Source of the DNA: Lachnospiraceae bacterium UBA1721
GTDB taxonomy: Bacteria > Bacillota > Clostridia > Lachnospirales > Lachnospiraceae
Direction: 5' to 3'
NCBI GenBank assembly: GCA_002317155.1
Contig: DCIR01000097.1
Location: 5,793-39,435, forward strand
Length of the DNA: 33,643 nt
In this document: positions 1-7,122 of the stretch, one piece after another
How positions within the stretch are numbered: the stretch's first letter is position 1
Layout of the letters: each line of letters opens with the position of its first letter
The notes under the pieces: generated by a model
Told to the model about the DNA's origin: nothing
What the model saw: the letters and a program-made list of their open reading frames with translations, nothing else
Databases searched by the model: none
Made by a program: the position numbers and the translations under genes

Positions 1-461
1 GCAATGATGGTGCCTACGAGAGCGAGTCTTTTTCTCTGACCACCGGATAATTCACCACACTTTTTGTTAAAATCGGTGAGCCCGAGTTTGGTCATCAAGG
101 TCTTCGCATCACTTTCCAGAGCGTAATCGCTGTATGCCGAATCATTTGAGTGAGTACCGTTATTACCCCATGAGGTAGCCATTCTGAGAACTCCCTCAAG
201 CATTGTCTCATCCGGAAGAAACTCAGGATTCTGAGGAAGGTAGCGGACCACCAGGTTGCTTCCGAGTGTAAGTGTGCCTTCGTCGGGTTCCTCGATGTGA
301 GCTATTATTTTAAGAAGGGTAGATTTACCTGTTCCGTTTATACCGATGACTCCGACCTTTTCACCCTCGTGCAGGTAAAATGAGGTGTCGTTGAATACAG
401 GTCTACCTGTAAATGATTTTGTTAAGTGTTCAATTGATAAAATGTTTGCTGAATTTTCCAT
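1..461 (-). CDS. ABC-F family ATP-binding protein, N-terminal part (cut by window edge)
   Basis: The frame reads from ATG at 461 down to base 1, giving the first 153 residues. A Walker A motif (GINGTGKST) lies near residue 42 and the ABC signature LSGGQRKR near residue 140, with the Q-loop stretch YLPQNPEF between them. No membrane segment is visible. This is the pattern of soluble ABC-F proteins, which carry two ABC domains on one chain and mostly act on the ribosome (translation factors or antibiotic target protection). The second domain and the linker lie outside the window, so the subfamily cannot be named. The gene is divergent from recA. No Shine-Dalgarno sequence precedes the ATG, and a sigma-A-like promoter ends only 7 nt before it. 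Confidence 0.85.
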   Translation of the reverse strand, partial: MENSANILSIEHLTKSFTGRPVFNDTSFYLHEGEKVGVIGINGTGKSTLLKIIAHIEEPDEGTLTLGSNLVVRYLPQNPEFLPDETMLEGVLRMATSWGNNGTHSNDSAYSDYALESDAKTLMTKLGLTDFNKKCGELSGGQRKRLALVGTII

Positions 462-468
462 AAATAGA

Positions 469-497
469 ATTATATGATACTTAGGTGAGATTATCAA
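469..497 (-). promoter_or_regulatory. Sigma-A-like promoter of the ABC-F gene
   Basis: Read on the minus strand, TTGATA (497-492) is followed by a 17-nt spacer and TATAAT (474-469). Only 7 nt separate the -10 box from the ATG at 461, so the predicted transcription start falls on or next to the start codon. The frame stays open upstream, but conservation of the ABC-F N-terminus favours this ATG. Confidence 0.6.
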
Positions 498-718
498 AAT
501 ATTATTGCATAAGTATATATTCAATGATAAAGTAGTTAAATCAGACAGAGCTGATTCTATTATGAACATTTCGTTCGTGTTTTCCAGTGATTAATTAATA
601 AAAATAGAAAAAGAATGCACAATGAGGGAGATAAAAGTCTCTTAATTTGTGATATTATGATTATTGTATAAAGCAGTACAGAAAAATAATATTCAGATGT
701 ATTATTTTGAAATTTTAT

Positions 719-747
719 TTGACAAAATCGAACAAATGTTTTAATCT
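719..747 (+). promoter_or_regulatory. recA promoter
   Basis: TTGACA at 719-724 matches the -35 consensus. The -10 is less clear: TTTAAT at 740-745 (15-nt spacer) or TAATCT at 742-747 (17-nt spacer). A LexA box occupies the spacer, which would block RNA polymerase binding when LexA is bound. The rest of the 333-base gap between the divergent ABC-F and recA genes is AT-rich, and I see no gene in it. Confidence 0.6.
729..742 (+). promoter_or_regulatory. LexA (SOS) box 1 at recA
   Basis: CGAACAAATGTTTT matches 13 of 14 positions of the Firmicutes LexA/DinR consensus CGAACRNRYGTTYC. It lies between the -35 and -10 elements of recA, a standard position for repression that is relieved by RecA-stimulated LexA self-cleavage. 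Confidence 0.85.
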
Positions 748-761
748 TAAAAACATGAAAG

Positions 762-775
762 TGAACATTTGTTCT
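762..775 (+). promoter_or_regulatory. LexA (SOS) box 2 at recA
   Basis: The core GAACATTTGTTC (763-774) is a GAAC-N4-GTTC inverted repeat. It reads on the opposite strand as GAACAAATGTTC, nearly the same core as box 1. The centres of the two boxes are 33 bp apart, about three helical turns, so two LexA dimers could sit on the same face of the DNA. Confidence 0.75.
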
Positions 776-794
776 CAAAGAAGGAGAATTAATA

Positions 795-1835
795 ATGGAA
801 ATTGATGAGAAGAAGAAAGCGCTTGAGGCTGCCCTCAGCCAGATCGAAAAACAGTATGGTAAGGGAACCGTAATGAGACTCGGTGATCCCAAGGCGCAGA
901 TGAGCGTTGAGACTATTCCCACCGGATCAATCAGCCTTGATATAGCACTTGGACTTGGTGGTATTCCCAAGGGACGTATTGTAGAAATCTATGGACCTGA
1001 ATCATCAGGTAAGACTACAGTTACTCTTCATATGATAGCAGAAGTTCAGAAGAGAGGCGGTATTGCAGGTTTCATTGATGCTGAGCATGCGCTTGATCCC
1101 GTATATGCTAAGAATATTGGTGTAGATATTGATAATCTTTATATTTCACAGCCTGATAACGGTGAACAGGCACTTGAGATTGCTGAGACAATGGTTCGCT
1201 CAGGTGCTATTGATATTGTTGTAGTAGACTCTGTAGCAGCACTTGTACCCAAGGCCGAGATCGATGGAGACATGGGAGATTCACATGTAGGTCTTCAGGC
1301 AAGACTTATGAGCCAGGCTCTCAGAAAGCTTACTGCTATTATCAGCAAATCAAACTGTGTTGTTGTATTTATTAACCAGCTTCGTGAGAAGGTTGGTGTT
1401 ATGTTTGGTAATCCTGAGACTACTACCGGTGGTAGAGCACTTAAGTTCTATTCATCAGTCAGACTTGATGTTCGTCGTATTGAATCTATTAAGCAGGGTG
1501 GAGAGGTTATTGGTAACCGTACCCGCGTAAAGGTTGTTAAGAATAAGGTGGCACCTCCCTTCAAGGAGGCTGAGTTCGATATCATGTTTGGTGAAGGTAT
1601 TTCATCTTGTGGAGATATTCTTGACAAGGCTACAGATGCGAATATCGTAGTTAAGTCGGGAGCGTGGTATGCATATCTTGGAGAAAAGATTGGACAGGGC
1701 CGCGAGAATGCCAAGGCTTATCTTAAAGATAATGATGCAGTACGTGCAGAGATTGAACAGAAGGTGCGTGAATACTATGGACTTGATTTGACAGGTGCCG
1801 GTGCAGATACTGCAGTATCTGCAGACGAAGAGTAA
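795..1835 (+). CDS. recA: Recombinase RecA
   Basis: The 346-aa product has the full family length. The Walker A motif GPESSGKT is at residues 67-74, a Walker B-like VVVDSVAAL near residue 140, and the L2-loop/Q-motif region GNPETTTGGRALKFY near residue 200. RecA forms filaments on single-stranded DNA, catalyses strand exchange and triggers LexA autocleavage. The C-terminus is short and acidic, as in many RecA proteins. AAGGAG at 781-786 is 8 nt before the ATG. Two LexA boxes upstream make the gene SOS-inducible. recX follows after 90 nt with no recognisable terminator, so co-transcription is likely. Confidence 0.98.
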   Translation: MEIDEKKKALEAALSQIEKQYGKGTVMRLGDPKAQMSVETIPTGSISLDIALGLGGIPKGRIVEIYGPESSGKTTVTLHMIAEVQKRGGIAGFIDAEHALDPVYAKNIGVDIDNLYISQPDNGEQALEIAETMVRSGAIDIVVVDSVAALVPKAEIDGDMGDSHVGLQARLMSQALRKLTAIISKSNCVVVFINQLREKVGVMFGNPETTTGGRALKFYSSVRLDVRRIESIKQGGEVIGNRTRVKVVKNKVAPPFKEAEFDIMFGEGISSCGDILDKATDANIVVKSGAWYAYLGEKIGQGRENAKAYLKDNDAVRAEIEQKVREYYGLDLTGAGADTAVSADEE

Positions 1836-1837
1836 AA

Positions 1838-1888
1838 GTAATAGGAATAGTAATAGTAAGACGAAGCGCAATAGTAAGAGTAATAGTT
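1838..1888 (+). repeat. Low-complexity AATAGTAA-type microsatellite between recA and recX
   Basis: The recA-recX spacer is built from repeated short blocks of the AGTAATAG / AATAGTAA type, interrupted by ACGAAGCGC. TAA and TAG occur over and over, so translation leaving recA meets stops at once. The repeats probably arose by slippage. No hairpin or terminator is evident. Confidence 0.6.
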
Positions 1889-1925
1889 TTATTAGAGACA
1901 ATAATGATTTATTACGAGGGTTAAT

Positions 1926-2567
1926 ATGGTTGTAACCAGTGTTCAGCCACTCGATAAAAAACGTAGCCGTATATGGCTTGATGGGGAGTTCGCCTTTGTA
2001 TTGTACAAAGGCGAACTTCGTACGTTTAAGGTCGAAGAAGGCAAGGAACTCAATGATAGTTCATATAATGAAATAGTTAATACTGTTTTGCCTAAGAGAG
2101 CTAAGCTCAGAGCGATGAATTTACTGAAGTCACACACATATTCAGTCAATCAGCTCAAGAATAAGCTTGCGGAGGGTGAGTATCCTGCGAATATTATAGA
2201 GGATGCACTTGAGTATGTTGCGTCTTACGGCTATACCGACGATAGAAGATTGTGTGAAGAATATATCCGTATTCATATCAGTGACAAAAGCCATCAGAGG
2301 CTGGTGCAGGATTTGATGAGAAAAGGTATTTCCAAGGATGTAATCAATGATGCTTTTGCCGGATGTGAAGAGTATGGGTTTGAGCAGGACGAACTGACAA
2401 TGGCCAGACAATTACTCAAAAAAAGGGGATTTGATCCTGAGAAAGAATACAACAGTGCTGACGAAAGAAACAAGGATTTCGCCAAACAATATTCGTTTCT
2501 TGCACGTAAAGGTTTTTCGTCATCTGTAATCAGAAGTGCTATGAATGCACACGATTTATTCGATTGA
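1926..2567 (+). CDS. recX: Regulatory protein RecX
   Basis: The 213-aa product starts with the family's beta-rich N-terminus (IWLDGEFAFVLYKGEL) and continues with three-helix repeats such as LKSHTYSVNQLKNKL, VASYGYTDDRRLCEEYI and FLARKGFSSSVIRSAM. RecX binds RecA and modulates filament extension and activity. GAGGG at 1915-1919 is a suitable ribosome site for the ATG at 1926. The position directly after recA fits the function. Codons about 21-31 are encoded by a perfect 14-bp inverted repeat (see the hairpin feature), which is unusual inside a coding region. Confidence 0.92.
   Translation: MVVTSVQPLDKKRSRIWLDGEFAFVLYKGELRTFKVEEGKELNDSSYNEIVNTVLPKRAKLRAMNLLKSHTYSVNQLKNKLAEGEYPANIIEDALEYVASYGYTDDRRLCEEYIRIHISDKSHQRLVQDLMRKGISKDVINDAFAGCEEYGFEQDELTMARQLLKKRGFDPEKEYNSADERNKDFAKQYSFLARKGFSSSVIRSAMNAHDLFD
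1987..2017 (+). repeat. Perfect 14-bp hairpin inside recX
   Basis: The arms at 1987-2000 and 2004-2017 are exact reverse complements separated by the 3-nt loop TTG. The arm sequence is AGTTCGCCTTTGTA. The stem gains a G-T and a G-C pair outward (1986/2018 and 1985/2019). No T-tract follows, so it is not a standard intrinsic terminator. It starts about 60 nt into recX and could stall RNA polymerase, ribosomes or RNase during recA-recX expression. Confidence 0.8.
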
Positions 2568-2604
2568 TTTGGATATGTTCACTATATATGGGGGTAACTT
2601 TGCC

Positions 2605-2633
2605 TTGACATAAGGTATTTGAGCATATAGAAT
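2605..2633 (+). promoter_or_regulatory. rny promoter
   Basis: TTGACA at 2605-2610, a 17-nt spacer, then TAGAAT at 2628-2633. The match to sigma-A consensus is strong, so rny should be transcribed independently of the SOS-controlled recA-recX unit. Confidence 0.75.
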
Positions 2634-2676
2634 ATATCTGTTGTACTATGAAAATTCTATAAGGAGGTGCTCCTGT

Positions 2677-4236
2677 ATGACGCTAAGTATTGGCGCTTTC
2701 ATCGGGATCATCGCTGGTGTTATAATCGTCACTGCTGTTATTGCAGTATTGATTACGTCCAACTACCTCAAAAAGTCGGCTACCAATACAATCGGTAATG
2801 CTGAGGACAAAGCCAGAGAGATCATTGATGAAGCTGTTAAAGCTGCTGAGTCGGAGAAAAGGGAAGCTTCTATTAAGGCGAAGGAAGAATCTATTCGCAT
2901 TAAGAATGAGACTGATCGCGAAGTAAAAGAACGTCGCGCTGAAGTTCAGAGAAGCGAACACAGAATCCAGCAGAAGGAAGAAGCGATCGACAAGAAGACT
3001 GACGCGTTGGAGAGACGCGAACAGAGCATTTCAGCCAGAGAAGATAACCTTAACAAGATGAAGGAAGAGATTTCTAAGCTGAATGAGCAAAGAGTACAGG
3101 AACTGGAAAGAATTTCCGGATTAACCTCTGAACAGGCAAAAGAGTACTTACTTAAAATTGTTGAAGATGAAGTTAGACATGAAGAAGCTCTGATGATCAA
3201 GGAAATGGAGAACAGAGCTAAGGAAGAAGCGGATAAGAAGGCTAAGGAATATGTCGTAACCGCTATTCAGAGATGTGCAGCAGATCACGTTTCTGAGACA
3301 ACTATTTCAGTTGTTCAGCTTCCTAACGACGAAATGAAGGGACGTATTATTGGTAGAGAGGGACGTAATATCAGAACTCTTGAGACAATGACCGGCGTAG
3401 AGCTTATTGTTGATGATACTCCAGAAGCAGTCGTACTTTCTGCATTTGATCCTGTCCGCCGTGAGGTGGCTAGAATCGCACTTGAGAAGCTGATCGTAGA
3501 TGGCCGTATCCATCCCGCCAGAATTGAGGAGATGGTTGAGAAGGCTCAGAAGGAAGTTGATCAGACTATCAAAGAAGAAGGTGAAGCAGCAGTTCTTGAG
3601 GTTGGCGTACATGGCCTTCATCCTGAACTTGTCAGACTCCTTGGCCGTATGAAGTATCGTACAAGCTATGGCCAGAATGCTCTTAAGCATTCTATCGAGG
3701 TTGCACATCTGTCAGGCCTTCTTGCTTCAGAACTTGGACTTGATACCAGACTTGCTAAGCGTGCAGGACTTCTGCATGATATCGGTAAGGCTGTTGACCA
3801 TGAGATGGAAGGCTCACATGTTCAGCTTGGTGCTGATTTGGCACGTAAGTATAAGGAGAGCGCGATTGTTATTAACGCAATCGAATCTCACCATGGAGAT
3901 GTTGAAGCAACTTCACTCATTGCTTGCATCGTTCAGGCAGCAGATACTATTTCTGCCGCAAGACCGGGAGCTCGTCGTGAGACTCTCGAGATTTATACCA
4001 GCCGCTTAAAGCAGCTGGAAGATATTTCCAACAATTTCAAGGGCGTAGAGAAATCTTTTGCTATTCAGGCAGGCCGCGAAGTTCGTGTTATGGTTGTCCC
4101 TGAACAGATTTCAGATACCGATATGGTTCTGCTCGCACATGATATTTCAAAGCAGATTGAGGCTGAGATGAAGTATCCCGGACAGATTAAGGTAAATGTA
4201 ATCCGTGAAAGTCGCGTAACAGATTACGCTAAATAA
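2677..4236 (+). CDS. rny: Ribonuclease Y
   Basis: The 519-aa product has the usual RNase Y length and architecture. An N-terminal membrane helix (about residues 5-28) anchors it. A long charged coiled coil follows (about 30-200), then a KH RNA-binding domain with GRIIGREGRN, then an HD domain with LLHDIGKAVDHE and IESHHGD as metal-binding elements. RNase Y is a membrane-bound endoribonuclease that starts mRNA decay in many Firmicutes. An in-frame TTG at 2641 would add 12 residues, but AAGGAGG at 2661-2667 lies 9 nt before ATG 2677, so I chose the latter. The gene is monocistronic: it has its own promoter and a strong terminator right after. Confidence 0.96.
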   Translation: MTLSIGAFIGIIAGVIIVTAVIAVLITSNYLKKSATNTIGNAEDKAREIIDEAVKAAESEKREASIKAKEESIRIKNETDREVKERRAEVQRSEHRIQQKEEAIDKKTDALERREQSISAREDNLNKMKEEISKLNEQRVQELERISGLTSEQAKEYLLKIVEDEVRHEEALMIKEMENRAKEEADKKAKEYVVTAIQRCAADHVSETTISVVQLPNDEMKGRIIGREGRNIRTLETMTGVELIVDDTPEAVVLSAFDPVRREVARIALEKLIVDGRIHPARIEEMVEKAQKEVDQTIKEEGEAAVLEVGVHGLHPELVRLLGRMKYRTSYGQNALKHSIEVAHLSGLLASELGLDTRLAKRAGLLHDIGKAVDHEMEGSHVQLGADLARKYKESAIVINAIESHHGDVEATSLIACIVQAADTISAARPGARRETLEIYTSRLKQLEDISNNFKGVEKSFAIQAGREVRVMVVPEQISDTDMVLLAHDISKQIEAEMKYPGQIKVNVIRESRVTDYAK

Positions 4237-4267
4237 ACATAACCGGTTTCTACTAACAAAAATGATT

Positions 4268-4300
4268 AAAGCCATCGTTCGAAAGAGCGATGGCTTTTTT
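4268..4300 (+). terminator. Intrinsic terminator of rny
   Basis: The arms 4268-4280 and 4285-4297 form a 13-bp stem with one T-G pair, closed by the tetraloop GAAA (GNRA type). It is followed by TTT, ending the run TTTTTT at 4295-4300. Confidence 0.92.
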
Positions 4301-4382
4301 ATGTGTAATATCAAGAGCAATCCATTGTGAAAAAATACCTATAATAGTAGCTATTTTTTTGAAAATAATCTCATATTAACTA

Positions 4383-4412
4383 TTGTATGCTTATGCGGTC
4401 ATGTTGTAGAAT
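4383..4412 (+). promoter_or_regulatory. Probable promoter of the aminotransferase gene
   Basis: TTGTAT (4383-4388), an 18-nt spacer and TAGAAT (4407-4412). It would give a 5' UTR of about 85 nt. The -10 is good and the -35 moderate. An isolated TATAAT at 4340-4345 has no suitable -35. Confidence 0.45.
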
Positions 4413-4503
4413 AGTCATGCTGTATATTTGTATGATTGTATACAATTATCCCGCGAATGATTTTAGTAACAAATTATTAGATTTTTTGACAAGGAGACCT
4501 GCC

Positions 4504-5793
4504 ATGAAAACCTATAAGGAAATGACCCGTGAAGAACTACTTGCACTTAAGAGTGAGCTTGAAGCTGCTTACGAGGATGCAAAGGGGAAGGGACTTAAGC
4601 TTGATATGTCAAGAGGAAAGCCCAGCCCTGCACAGCTTGATCTCGCTGCAGGATTTCTTGATTGCCTTACTTCTGCAGATTGCATGAAGGCTGAAAATGG
4701 TTTTGATACAAGAAATTACGGTGTGCTTGAGGGTATTCCTGAGGCTAGAAAGCTTATGGCTGATATCATGAGCACCACTCCTGAGTCTGTAATTGTATGT
4801 GGTAATGCAAGCCTCAACATTATGTACGATACTGTTGCTCGTTCATTTACTCACGGAGTAATGGGTGAGACTCCCTGGTGCAAGCTTGATAAGGTAAAGT
4901 TCCTTTGCCCCGCACCCGGATATGACAGACATTTTCGCATTACCGAGCATTTCGGTGTAGAAATGATTACTGTTCCTATGACCGACAATGGTCCTGATAT
5001 GGATATGGTAGAGCAGTATGTTAACAATGATGCAGCTGTTAAGGGTATTTGGTGTGTTCCCATGTATTCTAACCCGCTCGGAACCAGCTACTCTGATGAG
5101 ACTGTTAAGAGATTTGCTGCACTTAAGCCCGCTGCAAAGGATTTCCGTATTTTCTGGGATAATGCATATTGCATCCATCATCTTTATGCTGAAGCTGATA
5201 AGCAGGATAAGATTCTCAATATTCTTGATGAGTGTGCCAAGGCTGGCAACCCTGATATGGTATATGAGTTTGCATCTACTTCAAAGGTTACCTTCGCAGG
5301 TGGCGGTATTTCTGCAGTAGCATCTTCTCAGGCTAACCTTGATTGGATTAAGAAGTCTATGACTGTACAGACCATCGGTTACGATAAGGTTAACCAGCTT
5401 AGACATGTACGTTTCTTCAAGGATATCAATGGTGTAAATGCACATATGATGAAGCATGCTGATTCAATGCGTCCTAAGTTCCTTGCAGTTCTTGATGTAC
5501 TTGAGAAGGAACTCGGTGAAACCGGTATCGGAAGATGGACCAATCCTAAGGGTGGTTATTTCATTTCATTCTGGACTCTTCCCGGATGTGCTAAGGCAGT
5601 AGTTGCAAAGTGTAAGGAAGCAGGCGTTGTTCTTACAGGTGCAGGTGCTACTTATCCTTACGGAATCGATCCTGAAGACAGCAATATCCGTATTGCTCCT
5701 TCATTCCCTTCACCCGAAGAGATGGCTCAGGCTACAGACCTTTTTGTACTTTGTGTTAAGCTTGTAACTGTTGAGAAGCTTCTTGCAGAGTAA
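4504..5793 (+). CDS. PLP-dependent aminotransferase (aspartate aminotransferase-like, type Ic)
   Basis: The 429-aa product resembles fold-type I aminotransferases of the aspartate aminotransferase-like group (Pfam Asp_aminotransf type). Visible elements are MSRGKPSPAQLDL near the N-terminus, YSNPLGTSYSDETV, FWDNAYCIHHL (Asp/Tyr contacts to PLP) and STSKVTFAGGG, where K261 is the likely Schiff-base lysine. NIRIAPSFP near the end holds the substrate carboxylate-binding arginine. It should transfer an amino group between an amino acid and a 2-oxo acid; the exact substrate cannot be read from sequence. AAGGAG at 4491-4496 sets the start at ATG 4504 rather than an in-frame start at 4387. A terminator follows the stop, so the gene is probably monocistronic. 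Confidence 0.88.
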   Translation: MKTYKEMTREELLALKSELEAAYEDAKGKGLKLDMSRGKPSPAQLDLAAGFLDCLTSADCMKAENGFDTRNYGVLEGIPEARKLMADIMSTTPESVIVCGNASLNIMYDTVARSFTHGVMGETPWCKLDKVKFLCPAPGYDRHFRITEHFGVEMITVPMTDNGPDMDMVEQYVNNDAAVKGIWCVPMYSNPLGTSYSDETVKRFAALKPAAKDFRIFWDNAYCIHHLYAEADKQDKILNILDECAKAGNPDMVYEFASTSKVTFAGGGISAVASSQANLDWIKKSMTVQTIGYDKVNQLRHVRFFKDINGVNAHMMKHADSMRPKFLAVLDVLEKELGETGIGRWTNPKGGYFISFWTLPGCAKAVVAKCKEAGVVLTGAGATYPYGIDPEDSNIRIAPSFPSPEEMAQATDLFVLCVKLVTVEKLLAE

Positions 5794-5822
5794 AATCGAT
5801 ACTAAGATTAATAATGATTATT

Positions 5823-5853
5823 GGGGCGAGTTTTGTGACTCGCCCTATTTTTT
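5823..5853 (+). terminator. Intrinsic terminator of the aminotransferase gene
   Basis: GGGCGAGT (5824-5831) pairs with ACTCGCCC (5838-5845) across a 6-nt loop. A T-rich tract follows from 5846. Confidence 0.9.
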
Positions 5854-5919
5854 CGCAGTTTTTCAGTTTTTTTGTATATTCTTTGTATATTTTTGAAAAA
5901 ATATTAAAAAAATTATGAG

Positions 5920-5963
5920 CCCAATTTTATTGCCTCAAACATATGTTTAGACAATATCTTGGG
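5920..5963 (+). repeat. Nested, nearly symmetrical inverted repeat in the xerD upstream region
   Basis: A perfect 12-bp palindrome, AAACATATGTTT (5937-5948), is flanked by ATTG/CAAT (5929-5932, 5952-5955) and CCCAA/TTGGG (5920-5924, 5959-5963). The layers are almost concentric. The 380-base gap between the aminotransferase gene and xerD is otherwise AT-rich and shows no gene. Confidence 0.5.
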
Positions 5964-6032
5964 TTTGTTTTATTTCTCTAATCCGTTATCTTGTGATGGT
6001 AGAAAATAAGTAGAAAAATGGCTTGTTTTATA

Positions 6033-6044
6033 GGCAAATTTGCC
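6033..6044 (+). promoter_or_regulatory. Candidate operator palindrome before xerD
   Basis: GGCAAATTTGCC is a perfect 12-bp palindrome that ends 3 nt before the predicted -35 of xerD, a suitable place for a regulator. The protein that might bind it is unknown. Confidence 0.4.
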
Positions 6045-6047
6045 ACC

Positions 6048-6076
6048 TTGCAAATAAAAAAAAGCCTTATTATAAT
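6048..6076 (+). promoter_or_regulatory. xerD promoter
   Basis: TTGCAA (6048-6053), a 17-nt spacer and a consensus TATAAT (6071-6076). It would give a leader of about 90 nt before ATG 6174. The -10 lies in the loop of a hairpin that on the opposite strand looks like a terminator. Confidence 0.6.
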
Positions 6077-6083
6077 AGGCTTT
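6053..6083 (-). terminator. Terminator-like hairpin on the minus strand, antisense to xerD transcription
   Basis: On the minus strand, AAAGCCT (6083-6077) pairs with AGGCTTT (6067-6061) and an uninterrupted T run follows. It could stop antisense transcription arriving from the DAHP synthase side. A second copy of the 3' arm on the plus strand (AAGGCTTT, 6095-6102) gives an alternative pairing partner in the sense transcript. Confidence 0.45.
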
Positions 6084-6173
6084 GCCTTGTAGGAAAGGCT
6101 TTTGTGAATACTGTATTTTAGTGGCACAAGTGTCATTTTTGCAGGCATATGTTATGGAAGGGGGAGAAGGGAA

Positions 6174-7046
6174 ATGAATAAAGAACTTAATTCATTTATC
6201 TGTTATCTTGAAGATGAAAAAAAGATGTCAGAGAATACCCGTTTATCCTATAAGCGTGATCTTGTTAAACTAAATGAATATTGTAAGGGTCTCGCTATCC
6301 ATGATGTAAGCCAGGTATCTGCAGCTAACCTTAAGTCTTATATTGTTTATCTTGAGGCAGGAGATTTTAAGGCAGCTACTATTTCCAGAAATGTTGCATC
6401 GATTCATGCATTTTTCCATTATCTCTATACTGAGCATATGGTAGAAGAGGATGTGTCTGAGTGTCTTCAGGCTCCTAAGATTGAAAAGAAGGCTCCTGAG
6501 ATTTTGACTGAGGAAGAGGTTCGCAGATTATTAAATCAGCCTAAGTGCACTGACTCTAAGGGAATCCGTGATAAGGCTATGCTTGAAGTACTGTATGCGA
6601 CAGGTATCAGAGTTTCAGAGCTTATCGGACTTAAGGTAGAGGATGTTGACTTGAAGACCAATATGATAAGCTGTAAGAACCGTACCATTCCTTTCGGAGC
6701 TAAGACACGTGAGGCGTTGATGGTTTATCTTAAGGAAGGTCGTCTTCAGATGCTCAAGGGTAATGAGACAGATATTCTTTTTCCGAGTTGTCTTGGAGAG
6801 CCTATGAGCCGTCAGGGCTTTTGGAAGCTTATAAAGGCATACGGTAAAAAGGCCGGTATTGAAATGGAGATTACTCCTCATACCTTGAGACATTCATTTG
6901 CTGCCCATCTTGTTGCCAACGGTGCAGACATCCATAGCGTATCAGAGATGCTTGGACATTCAGATGTATATACCACCCAGGTATACGCGCAGATGGGACA
7001 GAATGATCTTCGCAGTACTTATAATGCAGCTCATCCGAGAGGATAA
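6174..7046 (+). CDS. xerD: Tyrosine site-specific recombinase, XerD-like
   Basis: The 290-aa product has a SAM-like N-terminal core-binding domain (about 1-95) and a C-terminal catalytic domain. Catalytic residues visible are R146 (ATGIRVSEL), H236 and R239 (HTLRH), H262 (LGHSDVYTT) and the nucleophile Y271; K168 probably serves as the hairpin lysine. XerC/XerD recombinases resolve chromosome dimers at dif. The beta-hairpin that usually reads GKG-x-K-x-R-x-V-P is shortened here to ISCKNRTIPF. GGGAGAAGGGA just before the ATG is the ribosome site. Assignment to XerD rather than XerC or another chromosomal integrase rests on length and general resemblance; no phage or transposon genes lie nearby. 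Confidence 0.82.
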   Translation: MNKELNSFICYLEDEKKMSENTRLSYKRDLVKLNEYCKGLAIHDVSQVSAANLKSYIVYLEAGDFKAATISRNVASIHAFFHYLYTEHMVEEDVSECLQAPKIEKKAPEILTEEEVRRLLNQPKCTDSKGIRDKAMLEVLYATGIRVSELIGLKVEDVDLKTNMISCKNRTIPFGAKTREALMVYLKEGRLQMLKGNETDILFPSCLGEPMSRQGFWKLIKAYGKKAGIEMEITPHTLRHSFAAHLVANGADIHSVSEMLGHSDVYTTQVYAQMGQNDLRSTYNAAHPRG

Positions 7047-7065
7047 GTAGTAGAAGTTAAAAAAT

Positions 7066-7106
7066 AAACCGCTAAAGTAATTAAGATTAATTGCTTTAGC
7101 GGTTTT
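7066..7106. terminator. Bidirectional terminator between xerD and the DAHP synthase gene
   Basis: The arms 7066-7082 and 7089-7105 form a stem of about 17 bp with one G-T pair and a 6-nt loop. TTTT follows on the plus strand. On the minus strand the stem is followed by T-rich sequence (from the A run at 7059-7068). It serves the two convergent genes. Confidence 0.9.
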
Positions 7107-7122
7107 CTGTTTCATAATTATC

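Noticed and set aside
563..577. GAAC-N5-GTTC, resembling a third LexA box in the ABC-F/recA gap
   Set aside because: The half-sites are separated by 5 nt instead of 4, and it lies far upstream of the recA promoter.
560..970. 136-aa minus-strand ORF across the recA upstream region
   Set aside because: It overlaps the recA promoter and start, has no ribosome site and a low-complexity hydrophobic sequence; it is a shadow.
5870..6173. dif site next to xerD
   Set aside because: I found no sequence resembling the Firmicutes dif consensus; a systematic search was not possible.
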